A stretch of 64,000 bases of DNA. Source: Schizochytrium sp. CCTCC M209059. Taxonomy: Eukaryota; Sar; Bigyra; Thraustochytrida; Thraustochytriidae. Position numbers and translations under genes: made by a program. Positions 19,248-28,542 of the stretch are shown one piece after another. Below the pieces are notes generated by a model, which had not been told where the DNA came from, searched no databases, and saw only the letters and a program-made list of their open reading frames with translations. The first letter of the stretch is position 1; the number at the start of each line of letters is the position of its first letter. The DNA is taken from the NCBI GenBank assembly GCA_000818945.1, contig KN805379.1, positions 85,539 to 149,538 of the forward strand. Direction: 5' to 3'.

Positions 19248-20813
19248 ATGGGTAGTACTTTAAGAATATGGGCAAGCTCGAGCCGTTCTGCGGTGGTGCA
19301 GCAGCCCAGAGCTCCGCAAGCCCCGCGAGCTCCACGAGCTCCGCAAGCTCCACGAGCTCCAAGAGCCCGAGCGCAACGAAGATCTGAAGGATATAACATT
19401 AGGCTCGCACTGCTAAGTCTGGTCGTACTGATCGTTTGGCGAAGCTGTAGCGGCAATCTTGGCAGTGAAAATAATGAGCATCAAAAGCAGCAAGCGGCCG
19501 CAACGCTCTTGCGTGCGCTCGTATCGAATGACGAGGTGATTCCCGTCGTGGTGATTTGCCACTCGCGCGTCGAGGTATTTCGCGAGTCACTTGCTTCGCT
19601 CCTTGGAGACGTGCGTGGGCTCGATTCTCGCAAAGTTCTCGTGGCACAGGACGGGACGAACTCAGAGGTCGCAGCCGTGGCGCGCGACGAGTTTGGGCTT
19701 GCACTTGTGCAACGCAACCGCGAGCAAGATGCAATCACGCCACAGGGCAACTGGGGCAGAGAGCGAGGGGCTGGCGCACACATTGCTGCGCAATACCGGT
19801 TTGCCATTGATGCCGGGTTTGCGCACTTTGCAAACGCACCGGCGCTGATTTTGGCAGAGGATGATCTGGTGTATTCCCCAGACTTTGCCGAATTTCTAAC
19901 ACGTGGTGCGGCACTCGTGGCTGAAGATGAGAGCTTGTGGATTGCAAGCGCGTGGAATGACAACGGATACCGTGGCGTGGCACGCGACTTGAGACGCGTC
20001 TTGCGCACGGATTTCTTCCCTGGGCTCGGATGGACAATGCAACGCAGTCTGTGGCGACAGGAGCTCCGCCTTGCGTGGCCCACTGATCACTATGACTGGC
20101 ACTTGCGTAAAGCGGAAGTGGCCAAGGGGCGGGAATGTCTGTATCCCGAGGTCGCTAGGGTAGCGCATCGAGGTTGGGAAGGATCGTTTATGGATTTTAC
20201 GCATCATGTACGACACTTTGCAGGCATTGTACACGCACAGGACGCTCGCTATCGATGGTGCGACGATGATGTATCTGTCGGACGCGAGGATGTTTACGAT
20301 GCCGCGCTTGCCCTAACGCTGGCGCATCGAGCCTGGCATGTGCGACACGGCGAGGATCTCTTGAGTGCTCTGACGTGGATCCCCGGGGCTGTCCTTGTGA
20401 TTTGGCACCGCTCGAGTCTGGACCCGCGAATGAACTTTCGATTCAGACCTTTGGCACGGCGTCTGGGGATTTGGGAGGATCCCCGGCGCGGAGCGCGACG
20501 TGGTGTCCACGAGCTCTGGTTTAGAAATGCGCGAGTGATCCTCATGAACGTCTTTGATGTCCAGGAGAAGACTCAAAAAGTGCAGGACCGAAGAGGACCT
20601 CAGGGCAGACCGATGCCGCCGATGGCGTCCAGAGCGCCTCTAGCGGGGGCGCGGTGGCTGGCACGGCTCGGGCCAGACGTAGGAGTGCGCATCTTTGCTT
20701 CGGGACGTGAGATTGCCAATGAGATGGACGAATCTAGCCTGGGACCACCTTTCCGGAATAGTGGCCAAATGTGTGAAACACCAGAGCCGCAGAGTAGAAG
20801 ACGGCGCCCATGA
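19248..20813 (+). CDS. MGAT1: GT13-family GlcNAc-transferase (GnT-I / MGAT1-like)
   Basis: A 521-residue type II membrane protein: a basic cytosolic tail with tandem APRAPQ repeats (19-41), a membrane anchor at about 53-69, then a lumenal GT-A domain. Family signatures are VIPVVVICHSR, the metal-binding LAEDDL (EDD at 204-206, the GnT-I equivalent of DXD), SLWIASAWNDNG and RTDFFPGLGW. These match animal GnT-I almost residue for residue. GnT-I adds GlcNAc to the alpha-1,3 arm of Man5GlcNAc2 in the Golgi and opens hybrid and complex N-glycan synthesis. POMGNT1 shares the fold and is the alternative. The final 30 codons overlap the end of the opposite SLC17 gene; these residues look unstructured. 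The start at 19248 is the first ATG and leaves a sensible tail. Confidence 0.87.
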   Translation: MGSTLRIWASSSRSAVVQQPRAPQAPRAPRAPQAPRAPRARAQRRSEGYNIRLALLSLVVLIVWRSCSGNLGSENNEHQKQQAAATLLRALVSNDEVIPVVVICHSRVEVFRESLASLLGDVRGLDSRKVLVAQDGTNSEVAAVARDEFGLALVQRNREQDAITPQGNWGRERGAGAHIAAQYRFAIDAGFAHFANAPALILAEDDLVYSPDFAEFLTRGAALVAEDESLWIASAWNDNGYRGVARDLRRVLRTDFFPGLGWTMQRSLWRQELRLAWPTDHYDWHLRKAEVAKGRECLYPEVARVAHRGWEGSFMDFTHHVRHFAGIVHAQDARYRWCDDDVSVGREDVYDAALALTLAHRAWHVRHGEDLLSALTWIPGAVLVIWHRSSLDPRMNFRFRPLARRLGIWEDPRRGARRGVHELWFRNARVILMNVFDVQEKTQKVQDRRGPQGRPMPPMASRAPLAGARWLARLGPDVGVRIFASGREIANEMDESSLGPPFRNSGQMCETPEPQSRRRRP

Positions 20814-22104
20814 CGAGAAAGACAGCCTCCCAGGACCCCGTGGCCTCTTTAATGTAGGCGACCGTGGGTACGCCAATGATGCCAGCAAATGCAGCAAGCG
20901 TGTTGCTGATGGACTGCAAACGACCGACGTATTCTGGAGCGGCAACATCGAGCTTGGCAGCTTCGTAGCCGGCCACGGGTCCTGCGCCGTTGCAGGCGAG
21001 CGCGAGGCACATGTACGTGATGGCAGAAAAAACCCACGAGGAGGTAGTAATGAGGAGCATGAAGGTTCCTGCGCCGACAAAGCCCGTGACGGTGGAAATG
21101 CGTCGCACCGTGGAAAGTGGAAGCTCCCCGCGCGCGATGAAGCGATCTGCATGAGTCGACGTGAACGTGACGGCGACGCCCATGACAATGTACGGCAGAC
21201 ACGAGAGAGCGAGCGAGGAGCCGCCGAGGTCAAAAGCCTCCTCAAAGTACGTTGGAAGCCAGCTCATGAGCACAAAGGCGGCAATGTTGTGGCAAAAGTG
21301 GGCGTAAAAGATGGCGCCGACCACTTTGTGGCAAACGATAAGACGCGCCTGCTGTAGCAAGGTGGGGCCTTCGCTCGGCGCGCTGGGCTTGGCACGCATG
21401 AGCGAAGGTGTTGTCGGAGCGCGTGGCGGCATACAGGGCAAGGCCGTGGTTCCATCGGGAATGTCAATGTAGTAGGCGAAGAGGCCCCAACAGAGCACCC
21501 AGAGCATGCCGAGGGATCCAAAAAAGTAAAAGACAGAAGACCAGTGAAAGTGGTGCATCATGACGGGCGAGGCGGCAAACGAAAAGACGGCGCCACCAAA
21601 AACGCCAAAGTTGATGGATCCCAGGGCCCGGGAGCGCTCATCCTTGGGGACCCGACTGGCAAAGAGGTGATAAATTACAGGAAAAGTGCTTCCTTCGCAA
21701 ATGCCGAGCAGGATACGCCCGTAGACGACGTAGGTGTGCGAGTAGCGAGCGAGCAGAGGCACAATGAGAGTCGAAATGCTCCACGCAAAGGCGGCGACGC
21801 CAAGGACGACGTGTCCGCCGTATTTCTGAGCGAGATAGGCGCCTGGAATCTGTGACCAGATGTAGCCCCAGAAGAATGCGGCAAGCACGGACGCGCGCTG
21901 GTGCATGTCCCACTGTAGCTCTTTGGACATTTCTGTCACAGCGACACTCATGTTGACCCTGTCGCAATAGCTGAGCGCTGTGCAAAAGCTGCACAGAATC
22001 ACGAGCAGGCGTCTTCGCTCAATGGAGAGCGGGTCTTCCTGTTCTCGCTTCGCCTCCGACTTGGCGGCCATGCCAGCTTCGAGCGAAGCTGCGCTCGCTT
22101 TCAT
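20734..22104 (-). CDS. SLC17/ANTR-type anion:cation symporter (MFS)
   Basis: A 456-residue MFS protein from the ATG at 22104 (frame open upstream to a TTG at 22359; a second Met follows at 22071). Family features are a first helix ending LSYCDRVNMSVAVTEM, then FFWGYIWSQIPGAYLAQKYGG, and the MFS loop RILLGICEGSTFPVIYHLF followed by VPKDERSRA. In the second half SWLPTYFEEAFD is seen. These are hallmarks of SLC17 vertebrate phosphate/sialin/vesicular glutamate carriers and of plant PHT4/ANTR carriers. Twelve helices can be counted. Substrate (phosphate, sialic acid, glutamate, ascorbate) cannot be told. The last 80 bases of the CDS overlap the last 80 of the GT13 gene on the other strand. Confidence 0.87.
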   Translation of the reverse strand: MKASAASLEAGMAAKSEAKREQEDPLSIERRRLLVILCSFCTALSYCDRVNMSVAVTEMSKELQWDMHQRASVLAAFFWGYIWSQIPGAYLAQKYGGHVVLGVAAFAWSISTLIVPLLARYSHTYVVYGRILLGICEGSTFPVIYHLFASRVPKDERSRALGSINFGVFGGAVFSFAASPVMMHHFHWSSVFYFFGSLGMLWVLCWGLFAYYIDIPDGTTALPCMPPRAPTTPSLMRAKPSAPSEGPTLLQQARLIVCHKVVGAIFYAHFCHNIAAFVLMSWLPTYFEEAFDLGGSSLALSCLPYIVMGVAVTFTSTHADRFIARGELPLSTVRRISTVTGFVGAGTFMLLITTSSWVFSAITYMCLALACNGAGPVAGYEAAKLDVAAPEYVGRLQSISNTLAAFAGIIGVPTVAYIKEATGSWEAVFLVMGAVFYSAALVFHTFGHYSGKVVPG

Positions 22105-22839
22105 CGTGTTTTTTCTCGTTGCGCCCACCCTCCCAATCAACAAACAACCCAGGCAGTCTCTGTGCTCTGTGAGCGGCTCCTTGCCTCGCTGTCGCTGCCG
22201 CTGTCGTTTGCTTCCCGACAATGCCGTCCGCCGTTTGAGCTCGCACCCGGAGCCAAGGCGCGTCGACGCGCGTGGCGTGCGCGTGCGCGTGCGCGTGCGC
22301 GTGCGTGTGCGCGTGTGCAGTAGCACGAGACTCTGCTGCCTCGGGCGGGCGCGCCCCAAAGGCCGATCGTCGCAAGGGTTTTGTGCGGGAGGGTTTGCAA
22401 AGGTGTTTTAGCTCGAAAAAGCAACACGGCGTCATCAGCACAGATCACATGATAAGAAAGCAATGGAGTAAGATGTGGTACTAAAGATGAAAGAATTTTC
22501 TACTGATCGAGAGCACGCTGACACGTTGAGGCCTCGTCGCGGCTCTTTCAGCTTGCTTGAGGGTACCACGCGGCCAAGAAGTGTGGAGGATCAATCTCTT
22601 AATGTGGTACGGTACATCCACCAACTTGGAATGCAGCAGAGAATATAGAGGATCGAGCTCTTTTTGACACATTGTGAATCCCAGTGTAGCCAAAAGTGTG
22701 TAATTTCCTTTTGATCCTTTTCTTGCTGTTCACGTTTGCAAAGAAAGTCGCTTTGTCGCGATGCGCTACGTTCGCGAGACTGACCTTTCGAGCACGAATT
22801 TGCCAGCCAGCGTAGGGTTTTAGAAGTTACAATTTTTTT
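22105..22839. other. Spacer upstream of SLC17 gene, with Z-DNA-type repeat
   Basis: 735 bp holding the SLC17 promoter and the 3' flank of the ankyrin gene. At 22275-22318 there is an alternating purine-pyrimidine GCGTGC tract. The part beyond 22440 is AT-richer. No gene was recognised. Confidence 0.5.
22275..22318. repeat. (GTGCGC)n alternating purine-pyrimidine tract
   Basis: About 44 bases of almost unbroken alternating G/C and T/G steps, the sequence class that adopts Z-DNA under supercoiling. It lies about 170 bp upstream of the SLC17 start. Confidence 0.88.
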
Positions 22840-23889
22840 TCATGGATTAGCCGTTTTTGGTCGTAAAAGTTTGCGAAGCTCCATGGCACCTTCGGCGTGA
22901 TTGGCTCGCGTCGGTCGAGGCGCAACTTCGTGCGGGATGTCTCCCCAACGGTCCATCACACGACGACTTGCGCCACTGTCGATGAGGAGCTCGGCGACAT
23001 CATAGGCATCGCGCGAGCCTGCTACGGCCGCGAGATGTAAGGGAGTCCAGCCGTTTGTATTTTCTCGGGCATGAAGTTGCGCGCCGTGCTGCAATAGAAA
23101 TTCACAGAACTTGGCGTGACAACGCGCTGCTGCCCAGTGCAGTGACGTCCACCCGTGACGGTCGGTTCCATTGACACTGAGGTCTTCAACTCCCATATCG
23201 CCAGCCTCTTGCTGAAGCAAGGTCTCAGCACGGCGCACATCGCCATGAAATGCGCAGCGAAGAAGGGTTTTGTTCGCATCTTCACTAAGCATTGGCCGTG
23301 TGTCTTCGGGATCGTGTGGTTCTCTTGGATCAAGATCGGGATCTTCGGTCTCTTTGTCGTTTTGCAGATGATCTTCTTCGTCACCCGTTGGCCCTGCATT
23401 TTCGGGTCTGTGCGATTCTTCCTTGTCGATTTGCTCTGCGGCCTCGCGAAGTGTCGCAGCTTGCTTTGATCCGGCAGTGTCGTCGAAGTCATCGTCGGCA
23501 TAAGCATCATTGTTGTCGTCCTCGTCCCCTTGCGCGTTGTCAGGATTTTCGTCGTCGGGTTGATTTTCTGCCAAGGCTTCTTTGGCAGCCTCTTGAAGTT
23601 TGACGGACGTCGCATCTCTCTCTTCTTGCACGTCTTGCGCGGCAGCGCGGAGTGCCTTTGCAGTCGGCGTGTCATCCACGGGCGTGCCTCCGGCGGTGCG
23701 GCCGCTCTCGCGGGCTTCGTCTTTTTCTACTGATGTCTTGGACTGGCCGTGCGGGTTGGAGGTGGCAGCGGTGGCGGTGGCGCTTGCAGCGGCGGCGGCG
23801 GCGGGCGTGGGCCTCGTGCCTCGTGGTGGAGGGCGACCTGCGGCGCCCCCTTCCGGGCGCCGCGGACCTGTTGCCGATGGAGGCGCCAT
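22840..23889 (-). CDS. Ankyrin-repeat protein with acidic low-complexity N-terminus
   Basis: A 349-residue protein from the ATG at 23889. An alternative in-frame ATG at 24015 would add 42 residues that look non-conserved. The first 200 residues are Ala/Pro-rich, then strongly acidic (DDENPD, DEDDNND, DADDDFDDT-like clusters). From about 206 to 320 there are three ankyrin repeats: one weak repeat with LLRCAFHGDVRRAETLL, then two clear ones with WTSLHWAAA and WTPLHLAAVAG. The repeats are typical protein-binding modules, and no enzyme domain is attached. The partner is unknown. Codon use is like its neighbours. The identity as an ankyrin protein is sure; the function is not. Confidence 0.83.
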   Translation of the reverse strand: MAPPSATGPRRPEGGAAGRPPPRGTRPTPAAAAAASATATAATSNPHGQSKTSVEKDEARESGRTAGGTPVDDTPTAKALRAAAQDVQEERDATSVKLQEAAKEALAENQPDDENPDNAQGDEDDNNDAYADDDFDDTAGSKQAATLREAAEQIDKEESHRPENAGPTGDEEDHLQNDKETEDPDLDPREPHDPEDTRPMLSEDANKTLLRCAFHGDVRRAETLLQQEAGDMGVEDLSVNGTDRHGWTSLHWAAARCHAKFCEFLLQHGAQLHARENTNGWTPLHLAAVAGSRDAYDVAELLIDSGASRRVMDRWGDIPHEVAPRPTRANHAEGAMELRKLLRPKTANP

Positions 23890-24200
23890 TCTTTTGTTCG
23901 CGAATGGAATGTGGCCGGGCTGGTTGTCAACGTTCTGGTGGGCTAGGGTAAAACGTAACGCACATGACATTACCGTATGGCATACAAATGCCTTGGATGG
24001 AAGCTTTATGATCATAGTGCGCGCGATTCCGTTTGGGGCGATGATGATAGATGACAGGAGCCCTGCCCATAGGGGCCAACGGGGAGGAAAGCCAACAAGA
24101 AAAATGAGACATCAAGACACGGGTCGTGATGTTTGCCGGGACGACAAGAGTTCTGATATTTGCATTCAACATTTTAACCAAGTGAGACAAACGATTGTAT
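23890..24200. other. Short spacer between ankyrin gene and first MGST3 gene
   Basis: 311 bp holding the ankyrin-gene promoter and the 3' flank of the MGST3 gene. No RNA gene or repeat was recognised. Confidence 0.45.
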
Positions 24201-24677
24201 TTAGCGCGAGAAAAGCTCGTAGGCGAGGTACAAGTTGCTGCCAAGGAGGCCGAGGACACCAATGTATTTGCAGAGAGCGAGCTTGTTGTTGCGGTTCTCC
24301 GGGCCGCCGGAGCGGTATTGGCGCGCATACTGGAGGAAGCCAACCGTGGAGACGATGAGGCTGCCCGCCGCGACGACGGGGGCGGCGAGACCTCCGGTGA
24401 GCGTGAGCACGAGGTAGTAGTAGTGCGTTTCAAGCGCGTTCTGATGAGCCCGCTGTGCGCAGTTGAAGAGCTTGGCGCTCTTGGCATCCTTGGCGTTGGT
24501 GTATTCCTTTCCGTCCACCTCGATGACCGTCGCGTACATTTGCGGGTACGGCACCTTGTATTGCTCGCGAGCCTCCATGACCTTGCCGCCCTGAGAAACC
24601 ACCGTCAGCGTCGACGCGATGAGGGCGAGAGGCACGAGGCCAAAGTTGGCCGGGAAGAGGTCCAATACAGTCGCCAT
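24201..24677 (-). CDS. MGST3: Microsomal glutathione S-transferase 3-like (MAPEG family), copy 1
   Basis: A 158-residue, four-helix membrane protein. It carries the MGST3/FLAP/LTC4 synthase signature FNCAQRAHQNALE at about 71-83 (human MGST3 FNCIQRAHQNTLE). It also has the upstream YKVPYPQMYA and a C-terminal LLGLLGSNLYLAYEL helix. MAPEG proteins form trimers in the ER and envelope membranes and conjugate glutathione to lipid peroxides or leukotriene A4-like epoxides. The start (MATVLDLFPANFG) matches that of copy 2 (MATVLDLLPAEYG). It lies 1.3 kb from copy 2 in the same orientation, so the pair looks like a tandem duplication. Family assignment is strong; substrate is not known. Confidence 0.9.
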   Translation of the reverse strand: MATVLDLFPANFGLVPLALIASTLTVVSQGGKVMEAREQYKVPYPQMYATVIEVDGKEYTNAKDAKSAKLFNCAQRAHQNALETHYYYLVLTLTGGLAAPVVAAGSLIVSTVGFLQYARQYRSGGPENRNNKLALCKYIGVLGLLGSNLYLAYELFSR

Positions 24678-24678
24678 C

Positions 24679-24679
<1 letters not shown>

Positions 24680-24710
<31 letters not shown>

Positions 24711-24732
24711 AACTCCTACTGCTGCTGCTGCT
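24680..24732. repeat. (CTG)n microsatellite upstream of MGST3 copy 1
   Basis: Ten perfect CTG units at 24680-24710 and four more at 24720-24732 lie within 60 bases upstream of the minus-strand start codon. They are thus in the presumed 5' UTR, read as CAG. Confidence 0.92.
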
Positions 24733-25060
24733 AACTCCTGCTGCTACTCTTTTACGATCCTTGTTACGGTTCTGCTTGCGCCGTTTGCCTCTGCTGGTTG
24801 GCTGGCTGGTAGTACTGCGGTCTTGGAGCCTCTCGTGCTGTGGCCGCCTGCAGCGTCGCGAAAGGTCGGTTCGGGTGGTCGGCGCTGGATTGGGATTTCC
24901 CGACTGCTCAGGCTCTGCAGTTGCTGCAACGCTGCAGGCAGTTTTCTCTCAGGCTCGACTTACATTAGTCGGGCCTCGGCCTGGACCCTCTTGCGCGCGT
25001 TTGCTCATTCCTACATTTTCTCCATTCCTCCCTTCCCTCGTGCCTCCATTCGCGGCCCGA

Positions 25061-25120
25061 CAGTCCTTGTCGCAGTCCCTGTCGCAGTCCCTGTCGCAGT
25101 CGCAGTCGCAGTCGCAGTCG
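25061..25120. repeat. GTCGCAGTCCCT minisatellite
   Basis: About three 12-bp units (CAGTCCCTGTCG) run into five 6-bp units (CAGTCG), the 6-mer being a sub-repeat of the 12-mer. Confidence 0.88.
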
Positions 25121-26012
25121 CGCCGTGAGCAAAGAGGAGCGAAGAGCGCGTGCCGCGACCCGGCCATGGGAGAAGACGCAGGCCCTGGCCTCGCGCCCGG
25201 GAAGCCCGGAGAGCGCAGCCTCCGCGCGCCGCGCCTGGAGCGCGCGAGCGGGAAGCGGGGTCGCGGGGTCCACGCTCGGGCCAAGACCGGGAGCGAGGGA
25301 GCGCCAGCAGCGCACGGACCGGCGGCTCCGCGAGGGTGAGGAGATGACGCCGGCCGCGAACCGCCCGCGTCTTTCATTCACAGGCACATGTCAGTCAAGG
25401 CTGCAGAGTCGCGATTTTCTCTCTTTTTACAGTTCGTCGCAGCAGCAGCTTGGCGTTCTGTCGGTCGCGAGGGTGTCGCAGGGGAAGATGGCGCGCACGG
25501 ACGGGGCAGTCAGTTGCATGGCGGAGCGGCCTCGATCTGCCAAGCAGCTGCAGCCAGCCAGAGGCCAGCTTTGGGTCGGCCAGGATCAGGGATGGATGAC
25601 TGTCTAACTGACTGCATGACTGACTGACATGAGTGATTTTGCAGCCGAGTGTAGCTCGCTCGCTCGCTCGCTAGCTAGCTTGGAAGGTCAGGAACGACGA
25701 GGAGGTCTGAACTTGAGCCAAGATGCAAGACCCGTGAAGATGATGTGATTTGATCTAGGTAGTTGTATATCGTAGTAGTAGGCAGTTTTTATATTTCGAA
25801 GCAGCAGCAGATCTCTGCAGTGGCAGCATGAGCAAGCACCAAAAACAAGCAAAAGAGCTACAGCCTCAAAATATAAAACTCGATCAAAGCAAACGGGCAA
25901 CAGCAGTAGCAATACCAGCAACAAGAGCACCAGCGGCAACAGCAGATCATTAGAGGTAAATGAGAAATGAAACCATGCGTCAAGATCATATTCGATTTTT
26001 CTATCGTTATTA

Positions 26013-26498
26013 TCAGTGCAGCTTGGACGCAAGAAGGACGTAAGCAAGGTAGAAGTTGCTTCCGAGGAGACCAAGAAGGCCAATGTACTTGCAGAGAGCA
26101 AGATTGTTGTTACGGTTCTCCGGGCCGGCACAGCGGTACTGACGCGCGTACTCGCGGAAACCAATCGTGGCAACGATGAGGCTGACGGCGGCAGCGACGG
26201 GGGCGGCGAGACCGCCAGTGACCGCGAGCAAAAGGTTGTAGTAGTGCGACTCGAGGGCGTTCTGGTGACCGCGCTGGGCGCAGTTGAAGAGTCTGGCGCT
26301 CTCAGGATCCTTGGCGTTGGTGTACTTTTTACCATCCACCTCGATCACTGTCGCGTACATGTCCGGGTACGGGACCTTGTACAGCTTGCGGGCTTCCATC
26401 ACGCTGCCTCCCTGCAAGAAAACGGTCACGGTGGACACGATTACGGCAAGCGTCACAAAGCCGTACTCCGCCGGTAGGAGGTCGAGGACCGTCGCCAT
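26013..26498 (-). CDS. MGST3: Microsomal glutathione S-transferase 3-like (MAPEG family), copy 2
   Basis: A 161-residue paralogue of the gene at 24201-24677, with the same signature (FNCAQRGHQNALE) and the same order: YKVPYPDMYATVIEVDGK, the FNC motif, four helices, and a terminal LLGSNFYLAYVLL. The main change in the signature is Ala to Gly before His. The C-terminus ends in ASKLH rather than FSR, so the short tails differ. Both copies have the unusual insertion VIEVDGKEYTNAKD-like between the Tyr-Pro motif and the FNC motif, longer than in human MGST3. Divergence is spread over the gene, so the duplication is not recent. Confidence 0.9.
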   Translation of the reverse strand: MATVLDLLPAEYGFVTLAVIVSTVTVFLQGGSVMEARKLYKVPYPDMYATVIEVDGKKYTNAKDPESARLFNCAQRGHQNALESHYYNLLLAVTGGLAAPVAAAVSLIVATIGFREYARQYRCAGPENRNNNLALCKYIGLLGLLGSNFYLAYVLLASKLH

Positions 26499-26877
26499 GG
26501 TTGCAATCTCTCCTCTTTTCGCTACGCTCTAGCTCTACCTGAGTGATAGTGACGACTTGCAGACGGGCTCGTCGGCGCGTCGGTGCGTTGGGGATGGATT
26601 ACAAACGAGCCGTCGATCGGTCCTTGCTTCTCCGTCCCGGCCTTTGGATTGCAGTTCTGACGCTCGGAGGCAAGAGCGATGGTGCCTCCCTTTCCGTTTC
26701 CTTGCTCGCGAAGCTTCGTTGTTCGACCCGCAGCGAGCGTCCTCGGGTCTCGGCGCCATGGTGCCGACGATTCGCCCGAGTGATGAGCCAGGCTCGGGCA
26801 GGACTCCGCTGCCGAGACTAGCGGTTCTCCCTCGCCTCTCGGCCCCAACCCGGCTCTGCTCTTCCTTGGTCTACTTT

Positions 26878-26955
26878 GCCTTGCCTTGTCTTATCTTCAA
26901 GTTGTCTTGCCTTGCCTTGCCTTGCCTTGCCTTGCCTTGCTCTGCTCTGCTCTTC
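26878..26955. repeat. (CCTTG)n pentanucleotide repeat
   Basis: Around ten CCTTG units, the perfect core at about 26905-26940, then drifting to CTCTG at the right edge. The same word recurs loosely at 27870-28060. Confidence 0.9.
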
Positions 26956-27303
26956 TCGCTTGGCCTCGGCCTGATCTTGATCGAAGAGGACGGGGGGTGC
27001 GCGTAGGGGTCCCCGAGGATAAACACACACCTGGTCCTCATTTGCACACACCTATAAGAGTGTGTACCCTGCGCACCCCCCCGTAGTATCATCATCATTA
27101 GCCGCTGTTGTTGCCTATCGGGTTTCCCGCACCAGACGCGGCGTAATTTCTTGTCTGAAGAGGCCGTGAATGGGCCCGCATCCGGTGCGACCTTCGCGGG
27201 CGCGAACGTCTTGGTCCTGTAGCATGCAACTTGCGAGCGCACGAAGCCAAAAAAAAAAAAGCCAAATCCCGGCATCGCGCAAGCTGCCTGGAAAAGGCGA
27301 GCG

Positions 27304-27338
<35 letters not shown>
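27304..27338. repeat. (CTG)n microsatellite
   Basis: Eleven perfect CTG units in the spacer upstream of SHMT. Confidence 0.93.
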
Positions 27339-27339
<1 letters not shown>

Positions 27340-28502
27340 AGCGACCTGGCGACTTGGTCCATGTCTGAACGTGGCGACCGAGGACGAGCGCTGATTTGGG
27401 AGACGCCGCGCTCCAGTTTTGCACCGGTGGCGCACTGCAAGGCTGATCGCAGCCCAGTCAGGCAGGTCCTCCGAGCCGTCCTCATCTCGGTCTTCATGCA
27501 TGCGACTGCATCGCGAGAAGCCTCGCTCGCTCACTCACTCTGGCAAACCTGCCTGCCTCCGGAAGTCGTCGAAGGCGGTGCGCGGATGTGTGCGGCATTC
27601 TAGCAGAAAGCTGCGGAGGTAAGACGTAACCAGAGCGATTCAAGGAAAAGCAGCAGTAGCAGCAGCGACCGGGCTCTGACTCTGCTCGCCTCCTCGAGCA
27701 CGCACCACATGTAGTCCGTTCGCATGGCCCAAGAACGAGCTACCATCATGATGACCACAATGGCGAGTGCACGCATGCACGCACGCCCTCCTCCGCCTTT
27801 CTGCTGCGGCTCGTCGGTTTCCTTCTCGTTCTCGCCCGTCTTCACGCGTCTCGTCTTGTTCGTAAACCTTTGGTTTTTGTCTTGTTTGCTTTGCCTTGTC
27901 TCATTTCCAGTTGCTGTCTGCCATGGCTTGTGGTTGTCTTGTTCTGTGCTATTGTCGGTTCTTGCGGATTGTCTTGTCTTGCCTTGTCTTGTCTTCCACC
28001 CGTGTTTGTTTGCTTTTCCTGTCTCGCGAATTGTCTTGTCCTGCTGGAGATCTGCACCCTCGTCTTGACAATCTGCCTCGTCTCGTCTAGCCTCGCCTCC
28101 TCCTCCCTCTCCCTCGCCTGTCTTCAACCCCGCCGCCTTCACCTCTCTCTCTCTCTCCCTCTCTCCTCCTCTCCTTTTCCCCCGCGCAAATGGCCCTCCC
28201 CCGCTTTCCCCACTTGCGCCGAGCCCCTTTCTCCACTTCCTTCCCTTAATCACCGCCCCCTCTTCTCGCCTTCGCCTGGCTGCCCGGTGAAGTTGGCGTG
28301 AAGTCAAGCCGGCGGAGGGCGGCGGCGCCGCGGGGTCCGGTGGCGTCGCGCCCCCGGCCCGGCGCCCCGGGTCTTGTAAATGGCCCCGGCAGACAGGCCA
28401 AGCGGCGGCGCCGGCAGACCTGATTCTGCCGCCGCACGCAAGCAAGCAAGCCGGCACGCTCGCAGGGACCAGGTACGTGCGGCTTCTCTTGCGCGCTCGC
28501 TC

Positions 28503-28542
28503 GCTTTCCTTTCCTTTCCTTTCCTTTCCTTTCATTTCCTTC
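28503..28542. repeat. (TTTCC)n pentanucleotide repeat
   Basis: Six to eight TTTCC units, the last ones drifted, about 520 bp upstream of the SHMT start. Confidence 0.88.

Larger units (their letters stand above)
24678..26012. other. Spacer between the two MGST3 paralogues
   Basis: 1.3 kb with the promoter of copy 1 and the 3' flank of copy 2. It opens with (CTG)n at 24680-24732 directly before the copy 1 start and has a GTCGCAGTCCCT minisatellite at 25061-25120. The frames here are low complexity (Arg/Ser/Ala) and no gene was accepted. Confidence 0.5.
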
